Of a DNA stretch of 64,000 bases, positions 1 to 8,544 are shown in pieces; the stretch's first letter is position 1, and each line of letters starts with the position of its first letter. This stretch comes from Marinomonas polaris DSM 16579 (lineage in GTDB: Bacteria > Pseudomonadota > Gammaproteobacteria > Pseudomonadales > Marinomonadaceae): positions 1 through 64,000 of the forward strand of contig NZ_FQVF01000014.1 in the NCBI RefSeq assembly GCF_900129155.1, given 5' to 3'. The notes below the pieces were generated by a model. It did not search any database and was not told where the DNA came from. It worked only from the letters and a program-made list of their open reading frames with translations. Both the position numbers and the translations under genes were made by a program.

Positions 1-245
1 TTTTTTAAAATGTCACGCTCCTCCGTGATTCGTCGCAGTTCGGACTTTAGTCGTGCGTTCTCAGAGACCAAATCAAGATCTTCTGATGATTGAGGTTGCG
101 GCTCTCCAAACTTCTTGATCCAGGCATATAAACTGTGGGTGGTCGTATCGAGCCGTTGAGCGACTTCAGAGACAGAATAACCCCGCTCTGTCACTTGTTT
201 AACCGCTTCTCTTTTGAACTCTTCAGGGTAACGTTTGGACTTCAT
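1..245 (-). CDS. IS3-family transposase OrfA (partial at the C-terminus)
   Basis: The protein starts MKSKRYPEEFKREAVKQV and continues with SVSEVAQRLDTTTHSLYAWIKK, the helix-turn-helix of IS3/IS911-type OrfA proteins. A leucine-rich coiled coil follows (ENARLKSELRRITEERDILK). About 81 residues are visible before the window edge, against a usual family length of about 90-100. OrfA binds the element ends and is normally joined to OrfB by programmed -1 frameshifting. OrfB would lie beyond position 1. The start is the ATG at 243-245, preceded on the minus strand by an AGGTG-type ribosome binding site. The gene reads as intact as far as it is visible. Confidence 0.85.
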   Translation of the reverse strand, partial: MKSKRYPEEFKREAVKQVTERGYSVSEVAQRLDTTTHSLYAWIKKFGEPQPQSSEDLDLVSENARLKSELRRITEERDILK

Positions 246-311
246 AAAAAACACCTCTTGATTAACTAGATTTTAACGTTAATGGGTGTCTAGTAAAGTC
301 TGGGAAGTCCA
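1..311 (-). mobile_element. End of an IS3-family insertion sequence (partial, runs off left edge)
   Basis: This holds the 5' end of an orfA-type transposase gene on the minus strand, then about 65 bases of non-coding end sequence. It finishes near position 311 with a CA terminus (TGGACTTCCCA read inward on the minus strand), as is usual for IS3 elements. The adjacent plus-strand gene begins abruptly at this point in mid-domain, which supports an insertion junction near 311. The other end and orfB lie outside the window, so the terminal repeat and target duplication cannot be confirmed. Confidence 0.75.
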
Positions 312-313
312 AA

Positions 314-1036
314 CACTGTCAAGTTGTTCTTACTACTCATGTGCCTGCATTAGCGGCTCAACTTACATTGGATAGTATAAGACATATTGTTAGGGGAGGT
401 GATGGCTCACTTGTAGTTAGTAAGGGCGTAGATAGTATGTATGAATTAATCGCCAAAGATCTTGGGGTTTTGCCAGATAGCAGAGCTCAAGTTTTTCTAT
501 GTCTTGAGGGGCCAAATGATGTTAATTTTTTTAAAGGCATGTCTTCAGTACTTATTAGAGATGGAGTAGATGTTCCAGATCTTAATAATGATCCTAGGAT
601 AGTTATACTCCCTCTAGGAGGGTCTACTCTTAAAGACTGGGTTAACTCTCATTACTTAAGAAACTTAGGAAAGCCTGAAATTCATATATATGATAGAGAT
701 ACACATCAACCACCAACGTATCAAAAGGCATACGACAAGGTGAATTCTAGAGGAGATGGGTCAATTGCATTTCTTACAAGCAAGCGTGAATGTGAAAACT
801 ACCTTCATAAGATAGCAATCAAATCAGCTTTTAATATTGACGATGAAATAGAAATTAATGACCAGACAGATATACCAAATTATTTGGTGAATTTTACGCC
901 TTATAATGAAAGCACGGTGAAGAAGAAGCTAAATACTAGAGCAGTTAGTAATATGACTTATGATTATCTAAAAGAAGTTGATTTGGAAGGTGAAGTTGTC
1001 AAATGGTTTAATGCAATTAAATCAAGAATTCAATAG
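314..1036 (+). pseudogene. 3' fragment of an OLD-family ATPase/TOPRIM nuclease, cut by the IS3 element
   Basis: A methionine-type start could be proposed at the GTG at 341, but the same frame continues upstream to the IS junction and reads QVVLTTHVPALA there. That matches the end of the ABC-type ATPase domain of OLD-family proteins (Walker B strand region and switch histidine). The rest is a TOPRIM domain, with an EGPND acidic motif about 53 residues after the GTG and a DRD motif (IHIYDRD) about 65 residues further on. What remains is therefore the C-terminal nuclease half, and the P-loop part is missing. OLD proteins are ATP-dependent nucleases found in phage and defence loci (for example the GajA type). 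Whether the remnant is expressed is unknown. The strand is AT-rich relative to the genes from 2880 onward, consistent with acquired DNA. Confidence 0.7.
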
Positions 1037-1119
1037 TTAGAAAATATTTTTTCATTTTACTTTGAAATATTTTTTTATTAGGAAAGAAATGATGTAAAAG
1101 GTATTTTTAGTTAATAAAT

Positions 1120-1402
1120 GTGCCTTTTTACTTTATCAAAGAAAAATTTCTTGACCTGAAATCGGCTAAAAATATTGATAAGGTAAGTTCGACGCAATCC
1201 CGATTGCGCGACCTTACGGAGTTTCAGAGTCAGTTAAAAATATCCTTCCTAAAAACAGCAAAAACAATCTATGCCTTCTGTGCAATAGGTCAGATAAAAC
1301 AACTTCTATACAACGCCGTTCACGAGCCAATCTATCTTAAAGCGAATTTTTGGTTACTTTTTGGGCGCTAGCAAAAAGTTACACGCCCAGCGGGGCGGAA
1401 TA
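1120..1402. repeat. Intergenic repeat, copy A
   Basis: This stretch shares ordered blocks with copy B at 2417-2717. The shared parts are a start with a GTGCC motif and TCAAAGAAAA, a central block around AAGTTCGACGCAA and GGAGTTTCAGAGTCAGTTAA, and a nearly identical 65-base end block around GGGCGCTAGCAAAAAGTTAC. The blocks between differ in sequence and length. An 83-codon open frame across it (1120-1371) has no protein character and is treated as chance. The rest of the gap from 1037 to 1641 shows nothing recognisable. Confidence 0.8.
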
Positions 1403-1641
1403 GACTTGCAGCTCAAAGCTATTGAGAAGAAACAAATATACTTGATTACTCAAAGATTCATCTTTCTCTTGGAAGACAAAAGGGGAGGGAGCCATTGGTT
1501 CCGAGGTTGACGAAATTTGGATGAAATCCACAAAAAACTCTGGCACTTCTGCCAAAAATCACTGTCTATTCACTTCCATGCGTATTTTTCCTTTATGATA
1601 GTCGCCATTAGAATTTGAATTGAAGTTGGAACCCGAAAATT

Positions 1642-2337
1642 ATGAATAGCTCACCTACACATAAACCACGTCCGATGGTTGATCTTATTGTTAGTGTTAT
1701 TTTGCCGTCGTTAATTTTAATGAAGTTAAGTGGTGAAGATAAGTTAGGCACTAGCGGCGGTTTAATTGCCGCGCTGGCGTTTCCTCTTGGTTGGGGGCTT
1801 TTTGAGTTAGTGAAGTATCGAAAGTTCAACTTCATTGCCTTGTTAGGTTTGGTGAGTGTGTTGCTGACGGGCAGTATTGGCTTGTTTGAGTTGGACAATA
1901 AATGGTTAGCGATTAAAGAAGCCTCTATTCCAGCTATCATTGGTATTGCGGTTTTGATATCGACTTTTACGCCTTATCCTTTGGTGCGAGCCATGTTCTT
2001 CAATGCGGCGATCATGGACGTTGACACCATCAAGCAAAAGTTAGAAGAGAACAACAGCACGGCAATGTTTGAAAACCGCTTAATGAAAGCCACGTACTTT
2101 ATTGCTGGCTCCTTTGCCTTCTCAGCGACAATGAATTACGTCTTGGCTAAATGGATCGTCACCAGCCCAGCGGGAACCGAAGCCTTTAATGAAGAACTAG
2201 GGCAAATGACGTTATATAGCTACCCAATGATCGCCATTCCATCGATGATCATGCTAATGGCGATATTTTACTACCTATGGCGCAGCATCCAAAAAGCCAC
2301 CGGATTGAAACTAGAAGACTTAATCGTCAAGAAATAA
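1642..2337 (+). CDS. VC0807-like multi-pass inner membrane protein
   Basis: This 231-residue hydrophobic protein has about six predicted membrane segments: residues 12-27, 40-55, 62-80, 90-112, 148-166 and 190-212. It resembles the VC0807 family of small bacterial membrane proteins, which are distantly like intracellular septation proteins; no biochemical role is established. The conserved stretch is the charged loop after the fourth segment (residues about 113-145), with FNAAIMDVDTIKQK. The ATG at 1642 is the natural start and lies near weak purine-rich sequence. It stands alone between two copies of an intergenic repeat (1120-1402 and 2417-2717), so it may be a mobile or recently inserted single gene. 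Family assignment is by recognition and moderately sure. Confidence 0.6.
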   Translation: MNSSPTHKPRPMVDLIVSVILPSLILMKLSGEDKLGTSGGLIAALAFPLGWGLFELVKYRKFNFIALLGLVSVLLTGSIGLFELDNKWLAIKEASIPAIIGIAVLISTFTPYPLVRAMFFNAAIMDVDTIKQKLEENNSTAMFENRLMKATYFIAGSFAFSATMNYVLAKWIVTSPAGTEAFNEELGQMTLYSYPMIAIPSMIMLMAIFYYLWRSIQKATGLKLEDLIVKK

Positions 2338-2416
2338 CACCGTCACTAAGGTCGGGGTCAGAGCAAAAATAGGCTAAACATTATCGGCAACTTTCGCTGA
2401 TCTATAGCTTTGTTTG

Positions 2417-2717
2417 GTGCCTTTAGCTCATCAAAGAAAACTATTTCTTGATCTGCCCCCAACCATTTTACCTTCTGCGCTTGAAATCCCGATGAAGTTA
2501 GTTCGACGCAACAGCGTTGCGCGACGTTATGGAGTTTCAGAGTCAGTTAAAAATACCCTTCCTAAAAACACCAAAAATAATCTATGCCTTACGATATAAC
2601 GAGCGTAGGTAACAATCATGAACCTATGAAAAAAATCAGGCACTAAAGATCTTAAAGCGAATTTTTGGTTACTTTTTGGGCGCTAGCAAAAAGTTACACG
2701 CCCAGCAGGGCGGAATA
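2417..2717. repeat. Intergenic repeat, copy B
   Basis: This is the second, diverged copy of the repeat at 1120-1402 and lies in the same orientation. The last 65 bases (2651-2717) are almost identical to 1336-1402, the centre is about four-fifths identical, and the rest is re-arranged. It fills most of the gap between 2337 and 2880. Bases 2350-2371 before it contain a TCGGGGTCAGAGCAAAAAT-like stretch of a kind that is often repeated in gammaproteobacterial intergenic DNA; I could not tie this to a named element. Confidence 0.8.
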
Positions 2718-2879
2718 ACACTCGAAGTACTACGGAGCTGAGCTTGTTTTCTTTCTTGACGAAGCAAAAGAGAGAAAGTCGCTTTTAGTCTACCTCTAGT
2801 CGTTTCCAGCCACCTCCCACTTGTAGCTAAAAATTACACTGAGTCCATTGATGTTTTACCCAACAGGTAAGGAAAAACA

Positions 2880-3857
2880 ATGAACGCAGCAGAGCTACAC
2901 GACAAGTCCATTATTATTGACGGTTTGATTTGTGCGAAGTGGAATCGCGAGCTATTCGAAGACATGGCAAAGGGCAAGCTGACTGCAGCGAATTGCACTG
3001 TGTCGTTTTGGGAAAACTTCGAAGGCACGGTTCGCAATGTGGTTGAGATGAATCAGCTGATCGAAGCTAACAGTGATTTGCTGACTAAGGTTTACACGAC
3101 AAAAGACATTCACCGCGCGAAAGCCGAAGGCAAAACCGGCGTCATGATGGGCTTTCAAAATGCCCATGCGTTTGAAGATCAAATTGGATACGTTCAGATT
3201 TTTAAAGACCTTGGCGTGGGCATTGTGCAGATGTGCTACAACACGCAAAACTTGGTTGGCACGGGCTGTTATGAACGCGACGGTGGTTTGTCTGGCTATG
3301 GTCGTGAGATTGTGGCAGAGATGAACCGTGTTGGTATGTTGTGTGATTTATCTCACGTTGGGCCAAATACCGCGAAAGAAGTCATCATCGAATCGAAAAA
3401 GCCTGTGGCGTATTCCCATTGTTTGCCTGCGGGTTTGAAAGAACACCCACGTAACCGCACCGACGAAGAGCTTAAGTTTATTGCCGACAACGGCGGTTTT
3501 GTCGGCGTCACCATGTTCGCTCCTTTCTTAAAAGCTGGTATTAACGCGACTATTGACGATTACGTGGAAGCGATTCAATACATCTACAACATTGTTGGTG
3601 AAGATGCGATTGGTATCGGCACTGACTTTACTCAAGGTCACGGTTACGACTTCTTCGAATACCTAACCCACGACAAAGGTTATGCCCGCCGTCTAACGCG
3701 CTTTGGCGAGATTATTAATCCACTTGGTATGCGCACCGTTGGCGACTTCCCTAATTTGACCGAAGCCTTGTTGAAGCATGGTTTTAGTGAACGTCAGGTG
3801 GTGAAGATTATGGGTGAGAATTGGGTGAACCTTTTGCAGGAAGTCTGGGGGGAATAG
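2880..3857 (+). CDS. M19-like (membrane dipeptidase family) protein of the betaine catabolic cluster
   Basis: This 325-residue TIM-barrel amidohydrolase-like protein belongs to the renal dipeptidase (M19) family. It matches the protein that heads the dgcAB-etfAB cluster in Pseudomonas (PA5396-type). Two family histidines are visible, in CDLSHVG (H159) and YSHCLP (H180), and the end has the family's GENW motif. The N-terminal metal motif, normally DGHxD, here reads D14-G-L-I-C18, so both usual ligands of that motif are replaced. The true substrate is therefore uncertain and dipeptidase activity should not be assumed. The ATG at 2880 is preceded by AAGGAAAA. It is the first gene of a co-directional run through 10901, so a role in glycine betaine, dimethylglycine or carnitine catabolism is inferred from context. 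Confidence 0.8.
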   Translation: MNAAELHDKSIIIDGLICAKWNRELFEDMAKGKLTAANCTVSFWENFEGTVRNVVEMNQLIEANSDLLTKVYTTKDIHRAKAEGKTGVMMGFQNAHAFEDQIGYVQIFKDLGVGIVQMCYNTQNLVGTGCYERDGGLSGYGREIVAEMNRVGMLCDLSHVGPNTAKEVIIESKKPVAYSHCLPAGLKEHPRNRTDEELKFIADNGGFVGVTMFAPFLKAGINATIDDYVEAIQYIYNIVGEDAIGIGTDFTQGHGYDFFEYLTHDKGYARRLTRFGEIINPLGMRTVGDFPNLTEALLKHGFSERQVVKIMGENWVNLLQEVWGE

Positions 3858-3924
3858 TCAATCGACTATGCTCGTAACGCTTTGCAGTATTTGATCTTAA
3901 CGAAAAGAATTAAAGGAATTAGAT

Positions 3925-4470
3925 ATGAGTTCTCATGCGCCAGAAATGCCAATTGTTGTTGATGATGAAACGGGTGTTTGGACGACGGATGCGCTGCCAA
4001 TGCTGTATGTGCCGCGTCACTTCTTTGTTAATAACCACATGGGGATTGAAGACGAGATTGGTGCCGAGCGTTATGCCGAGATCCTTTATAAAGCGGGTTA
4101 TAAGTCAGCGTATTTTTGGTGTGAACAAGAGTCCGAATGCCATGGTATTTATGGCGAGGAGATTTGGCACCATTATTTGAAACGCCTATCGCAGCGCGGT
4201 TGGGGCTTTTTTATTACCGAAGAATTAGACATCGAAAAAGGCACGGCAAAAGTGCGCTTGGAAAACTCGGCCTTTGTTTATCACTACGAAAAAATCCACG
4301 GTAAGAAAGTTAACCGCAAGGTGGATTATATGTTTACGGGTTGGTTTGCTGGCGCGTTGGATCAGATCTTAGAAAGCAAAGGTTTGGCGACTCGAACTAA
4401 AGCGATTCAAACCCAAAGTGCGGCGGAAGAGGGTGTTGACGTCGGTTATTTTCAAGTCACTCCTTTATAG
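3925..4470 (+). CDS. DUF5943-like protein (V4R/heme-NO-binding-like fold), betaine cluster
   Basis: This 181-residue soluble protein matches the conserved hypothetical gene that sits between the M19-like gene and dgcA in betaine catabolic clusters (PA5397-type, DUF5943). Visible features are a central stretch with CEQESECHGIYGEEIWHHY, a C-terminal part with YMFTGWFAGALDQIL, and a glutamine-rich tail. The layout recalls V4R or 4-vinyl reductase-like small-molecule-binding domains, in which C and H residues may bind a ligand. It starts at the ATG at 3925, after an AAAGGAATT ribosome binding site. No catalytic function is known to me. Strict neighbourhood with dgcA suggests an accessory or sensory role in dimethylglycine oxidation. 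Confidence 0.7.
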   Translation: MSSHAPEMPIVVDDETGVWTTDALPMLYVPRHFFVNNHMGIEDEIGAERYAEILYKAGYKSAYFWCEQESECHGIYGEEIWHHYLKRLSQRGWGFFITEELDIEKGTAKVRLENSAFVYHYEKIHGKKVNRKVDYMFTGWFAGALDQILESKGLATRTKAIQTQSAAEEGVDVGYFQVTPL

Positions 4471-4539
4471 GGTTACGACTATTGCATTCGTAACGTCGTT
4501 ATTTGTTTTTCAGTCTGTAGTTTTTTAGGCAGGGTTACT

Positions 4540-6606
4540 ATGTCCCAGTATGATGCGTTGTTCGAGCCACTTAACATTAATAAATTAACCATCCGCAATC
4601 GTATTGTCAGTACGGCTCATGCTGAGGTGTATGCTACTGATGGCGGTATGACGACAGACCGCTATGTGAAGTATTACGAAGAAAAAGCCAAAGGCGGTTG
4701 TGGCTTGTGTATTTGCGGTGGTTCCAGTGTGGTGTCTATCGACAGTCCACAAAGTTGGTGGAGCTCGGTCAATTTATCGACTGATCGCATTATTCCTCAT
4801 TTCCAAAATCTTGCCGATGCAGTGCATAAGCACGGCGGTAAGATCATGATTCAAATTACTCACATGGGACGTCGTTCTCGTTGGGATGGTGAAAATTGGC
4901 CAAACCTGATGTCGCCTTCTGGTATTCGTGAGCCTGTTCACCGTGCGACTTGCAAAACTATCGAAGTTGAAGAAATGTGGCGCATCATTGGTGATTTCGC
5001 CCAAGCAGCGCGTCGTGCCAAAGAAGGTGGTTTGGATGGCGTCGAGTTGTCTGCAGTTCACCAGCATTTGATCGATCAGTTTTGGTCGCCACGAGTTAAC
5101 AAACGCACCGACGAATGGGGCGGCACCTTTGAGGGTCGCATGAAGTTCGGCATGGAAGTATTAAAAGCCGTGCGCGCTGAAGTTGGGCCTGATTTTGCTG
5201 TTGGTATGCGTATCACAGGTGATGAATTTCATCCTGATGGCTTAGGCCACGAAGAAATGAAAAAGATTGCTCAGTATTACGATGCGACAAATATGTTGGA
5301 TTATTTTGGTGTTGTGGGTTCTGGTTGCGACACGCACAATACTTTGGCAAACGTGATTCCAAACATGAGCTATCCACCAGAGCCTTTCTTATATTTAGCG
5401 GCGGGCATCAAAGAAGTGGTGAAAGTGCCTGTTATTCATGCACAAAACATCAAGGATCCGAACCAAGCCAAACGTATTATAGAAGCCGGTTATGTGGACT
5501 TTGTTGGTATGACTCGTGCTCACATGGCTGATCCGCATTTTATCGCCAAGATCAAAATGGATCAGGTCGATCAAATCCGTCAGTGTGTTGGCGCGAACTA
5601 TTGTATCGACCGTCAGTATCAAGGCTTGGATGTCTTGTGCATTCAAAACGTCGCGACATCTCGTGAATACATGGGGTTGCCACATATCATTGAAAAAACC
5701 ACAGGTGTAATTCGCAATGTTGTTGTGGTTGGCGGTGGCCCAGGAGGATTAGAAGCCGCTCGTGTTGCCGCAGAACGAGGTCATAAAGTGACCTTGATCG
5801 ACAAAGCAGACGAGCTTGGTGGGCAATTGGTGTTAGCAGCCAAAGCGCCACAGCGTGATCAAATCGCCGGTATCACTCGTTGGTTGGTCATGGAAATTGA
5901 GCGTTTGGGTGTGGAGGTGCGTTTAGGCACCGCCGCCAGCGAAGAGATGATTAAAGAACTCAATCCAGATATTTGTATTTTGGCCATGGGTGGTCGTCCT
6001 TTCTTGGAGCAAAATCCAGAATGGGGCGCAGCAGAAGGTTTGGTGGTGTCCACTTGGGATATTCTCAGCGGTAAGGTCGAACCGGGTAAAAACGTCTTGG
6101 TTTACGACACGATTTGTGAGTTTTCAGGCATGTCGGCGGCGGATTACTTGGCTTCCAAAGGCTCGCTAGTAGAATTGGTAACTGACGATATCAAACCCGG
6201 TGTTGGTATTGGTGGTACGACGTTCCCGACCTATTACCGTTCCTTGTACGAGAAAGAAGTCATTATGACCTCGGACATGTTGCTCGACAAAGTCTACCGA
6301 GAAGACGGCAAGCTGGTCGCTGTGCTTGAGAATGAATACACAGCACAAAAAGAAGAGCGTGTGGTGGATCAGGTAGTCGTCGAAAACGGCACTCGTCCAA
6401 ATGAAGACTTGTATTACGCTTTGAAAGCCAGTTCGCGCAATAAAGGGCAGATTGATAACGAAGCGTTGTTCGATGTGAAACCTCAACCAGTTCTGAATGA
6501 TCAGAATGGTGAAGGCATGATCTTGTGGCGTTTGGGTGATGGTGTGTCGCAGCGTAATGTTCACGCCGCAATGTATGACGCTTTGCGCCTCTGCAAGGAT
6601 TTGTAG
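4540..6606 (+). CDS. dgcA: Dimethylglycine demethylase subunit DgcA
   Basis: This 688-residue flavoprotein is of the old yellow enzyme/trimethylamine dehydrogenase type. An FMN-binding TIM barrel (about 1-345) starts YDALFEPLNINKLTIRNRIV and contains DGVELSAVHQHLIDQF. It is followed by a nucleotide-binding oxidoreductase half, with VVVVGGGPGGLEAARVAAERG near residue 395. DgcAB oxidises dimethylglycine to sarcosine. The barrel is followed by a cysteine set C349, C355 and C367; the position expected for the fourth [4Fe-4S] ligand is alanine (A352), so the cluster may be absent or different. It is 12 bases upstream of dgcB, in the same operon as EtfA/EtfB, which would take the electrons. The ATG at 4540 follows GGCAGGGTTACT. 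The assignment is by strong family and neighbourhood resemblance. Confidence 0.88.
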   Translation: MSQYDALFEPLNINKLTIRNRIVSTAHAEVYATDGGMTTDRYVKYYEEKAKGGCGLCICGGSSVVSIDSPQSWWSSVNLSTDRIIPHFQNLADAVHKHGGKIMIQITHMGRRSRWDGENWPNLMSPSGIREPVHRATCKTIEVEEMWRIIGDFAQAARRAKEGGLDGVELSAVHQHLIDQFWSPRVNKRTDEWGGTFEGRMKFGMEVLKAVRAEVGPDFAVGMRITGDEFHPDGLGHEEMKKIAQYYDATNMLDYFGVVGSGCDTHNTLANVIPNMSYPPEPFLYLAAGIKEVVKVPVIHAQNIKDPNQAKRIIEAGYVDFVGMTRAHMADPHFIAKIKMDQVDQIRQCVGANYCIDRQYQGLDVLCIQNVATSREYMGLPHIIEKTTGVIRNVVVVGGGPGGLEAARVAAERGHKVTLIDKADELGGQLVLAAKAPQRDQIAGITRWLVMEIERLGVEVRLGTAASEEMIKELNPDICILAMGGRPFLEQNPEWGAAEGLVVSTWDILSGKVEPGKNVLVYDTICEFSGMSAADYLASKGSLVELVTDDIKPGVGIGGTTFPTYYRSLYEKEVIMTSDMLLDKVYREDGKLVAVLENEYTAQKEERVVDQVVVENGTRPNEDLYYALKASSRNKGQIDNEALFDVKPQPVLNDQNGEGMILWRLGDGVSQRNVHAAMYDALRLCKDL

Positions 6607-6618
6607 GAGTAATAGATC

Positions 6619-8544
6619 ATGATGCTTGATTGGTTACCTCCAACTTTGATAGGTGTTCTGCTTGTGCTCGCCGGAATTGGTGCAGTTCGCCGTATGAACT
6701 TATGGCGTGCAGGGCAGGCTGAAAAAGTCGATATTCTAGCGGGCTTGCTGGCAATGCCGAAACGCTATCTGCATGACCTTCATCACGTGGTTGATCGGGA
6801 TAAGTATATATCTCGCACCCACGTGGCGACGGGCGGCGGTTTTGTATTGGCGATGGTGCTGGTGGTGTTTGTTCACCTGTTTGGCATCGATAGCAAGATT
6901 CTGGCGTGGGCGTTATTAGCGGCTTTGGTTATGATGTTTTGCGGTGCACTTTTCGTTTATAAGCGTCGTTTGAATCCGCCTTCGCGCCTTTCTAAAGGGC
7001 CGTGGATGCGCTTGCCTAAAAGCTTGCTGACCTTTTCGATCACCTTTTTTGTGCTGACCTTGCCTGCTGCTGGTGTGCTACCGGAGGGCTTTGGTGGTTG
7101 GCTGCTTACTTTAGTCTTGTCAGCTTTGATCTTAATGAGTCTCAGTGAAATGCTGTTTGGCATGACGTGGGGCGGGCCGATGAAGCACGCTTTTGCGGGT
7201 GCGTTACACCTTGCCCTTCATCGTCGTCCAGAGCGCTTTGGTGGTGGACGTTCTACTGGTTTAAAACCTGCTGTTTTAGGTGAAACGTCACATGGTGTGG
7301 CGAAACCAACGGATTTTAAATGGAATCAGTTATTAGGTTTTGATGCTTGTGTGCAATGTGGTCGTTGCGAAGCGGTTTGTCCTGCGTTTGCTGCGGGTCA
7401 GCCATTGAACCCTAAAAAGCTTATTCAAGATATGGTGGTGGGTTTTGCGGGTGGCACAGACGAAAACTATGCTGGCAGCCCTTACCCTAATGTTGAAGTA
7501 GGCAATGCGAAAGGCGCGCCGAATCAAATCATTACTGACGGTTTGATCCATCCAGATACGCTTTGGTCTTGTACTACTTGCCGAGCTTGTGTGGAAGAGT
7601 GCCCAATGATGATCGAGCACGTGGATGCCATCGTCGATATGCGCCGTTTCTTGACACTGGAAAAAGGCGACACGCCGAACAAAGGCGCGCAAGTACTCGA
7701 AAACATAATCGCTACGGATAATCCGAATGGTTACTCGCCAGCGAGCCGAACCCATTGGACTGCGGATCAAAACTTGAATCTGATGAAAGATGTGAAACAA
7801 GCGGATGTATTGTTTTGGGTGTCTGACGGTGCTTTTGATATGCGCAGCCAGCGGATTCTTCGAGCATTTGTGAAGTTGATGAAAGCCGCCAATGTTGATG
7901 TCGCTATTTTGGGAGATGAAGAATTAGACAGTGGCGACGTTGCCCGTCGTTTGGGCGATGACGCTACTTTCCAAAGCTTAGCAAAACGTAACTTAGCGAC
8001 CTTGTCGAAATATCAGTTCAACAAGATTGTGACGACTGATCCTCATGCCTTCCATTGTTTGAAAAATGAATACGGTGATTTTGGCTCTGATGCTCTACAG
8101 AACGTAGAAGTTTTACACCATACGACTTTCCTAAATCAGTTAGTGAAAGATGGCCGTTTGCAGCTGGATACCTTCAAAGGCGGCAAGGTGACTTATCACG
8201 ATCCTTGTTATTTGGGACGTTATAACGGCGAGTACGAAGCGCCTCGTGAGCTGTTGGCGAGTTTGGGAATTGAAGTGGCTGAAATGGAACGCTCTGGTTA
8301 TCGCTCACGGTGTTGTGGCGGCGGCGGTGGCGCGCCAATAACTGACATTCCTAGCGAACGTCGTATTGCTGATATGCGCATGGAAGACGTTATCAGTACA
8401 GGTGCAGATATGGTGGCTGTAGGTTGCCAACAATGTACTGCTATGTTGGAAGGCGTGGTAGAACCAAGACCCGTTGTAAAAGATATTGCAGAAATTTTGG
8501 CAGGTCAGTTAATTGATAGGCAGTCAATTGAGGAGACCCACTGA
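6619..8544 (+). CDS. dgcB: Dimethylglycine demethylase subunit DgcB, membrane-anchored Fe-S protein
   Basis: The 641-residue protein has membrane segments in the first 190 residues (about 5-22, 72-92, 96-112, 135-152 and 158-178). These are followed by two ferredoxin-type [4Fe-4S] motifs: C244-x2-C-x2-C-x3-C and C318-x2-C-x2-C-x3-C. The C-terminal half has CCG domains with HDPCYLGRYN, the paired cysteines C565-C566 in SRCCGGGGGAP, and GCQQC near the end. This is the heterodisulfide-reductase-like architecture of DgcB, which passes electrons from the demethylase toward the flavoprotein EtfAB and the respiratory chain. The stop overlaps the start of the next gene by one base (TGATG), so translation is probably coupled. 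Confidence 0.88.
   Translation: MMLDWLPPTLIGVLLVLAGIGAVRRMNLWRAGQAEKVDILAGLLAMPKRYLHDLHHVVDRDKYISRTHVATGGGFVLAMVLVVFVHLFGIDSKILAWALLAALVMMFCGALFVYKRRLNPPSRLSKGPWMRLPKSLLTFSITFFVLTLPAAGVLPEGFGGWLLTLVLSALILMSLSEMLFGMTWGGPMKHAFAGALHLALHRRPERFGGGRSTGLKPAVLGETSHGVAKPTDFKWNQLLGFDACVQCGRCEAVCPAFAAGQPLNPKKLIQDMVVGFAGGTDENYAGSPYPNVEVGNAKGAPNQIITDGLIHPDTLWSCTTCRACVEECPMMIEHVDAIVDMRRFLTLEKGDTPNKGAQVLENIIATDNPNGYSPASRTHWTADQNLNLMKDVKQADVLFWVSDGAFDMRSQRILRAFVKLMKAANVDVAILGDEELDSGDVARRLGDDATFQSLAKRNLATLSKYQFNKIVTTDPHAFHCLKNEYGDFGSDALQNVEVLHHTTFLNQLVKDGRLQLDTFKGGKVTYHDPCYLGRYNGEYEAPRELLASLGIEVAEMERSGYRSRCCGGGGGAPITDIPSERRIADMRMEDVISTGADMVAVGCQQCTAMLEGVVEPRPVVKDIAEILAGQLIDRQSIEETH

Noticed and set aside
1120..1371. 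83-codon open frame inside repeat copy A
   Set aside because: No protein character; the frame overlaps a repeat that recurs at 2417-2717, where the same frame is not kept open.
2414..2599. 61-codon open frame in repeat copy B
   Set aside because: Falls in the repeat; no family match and no ribosome site.
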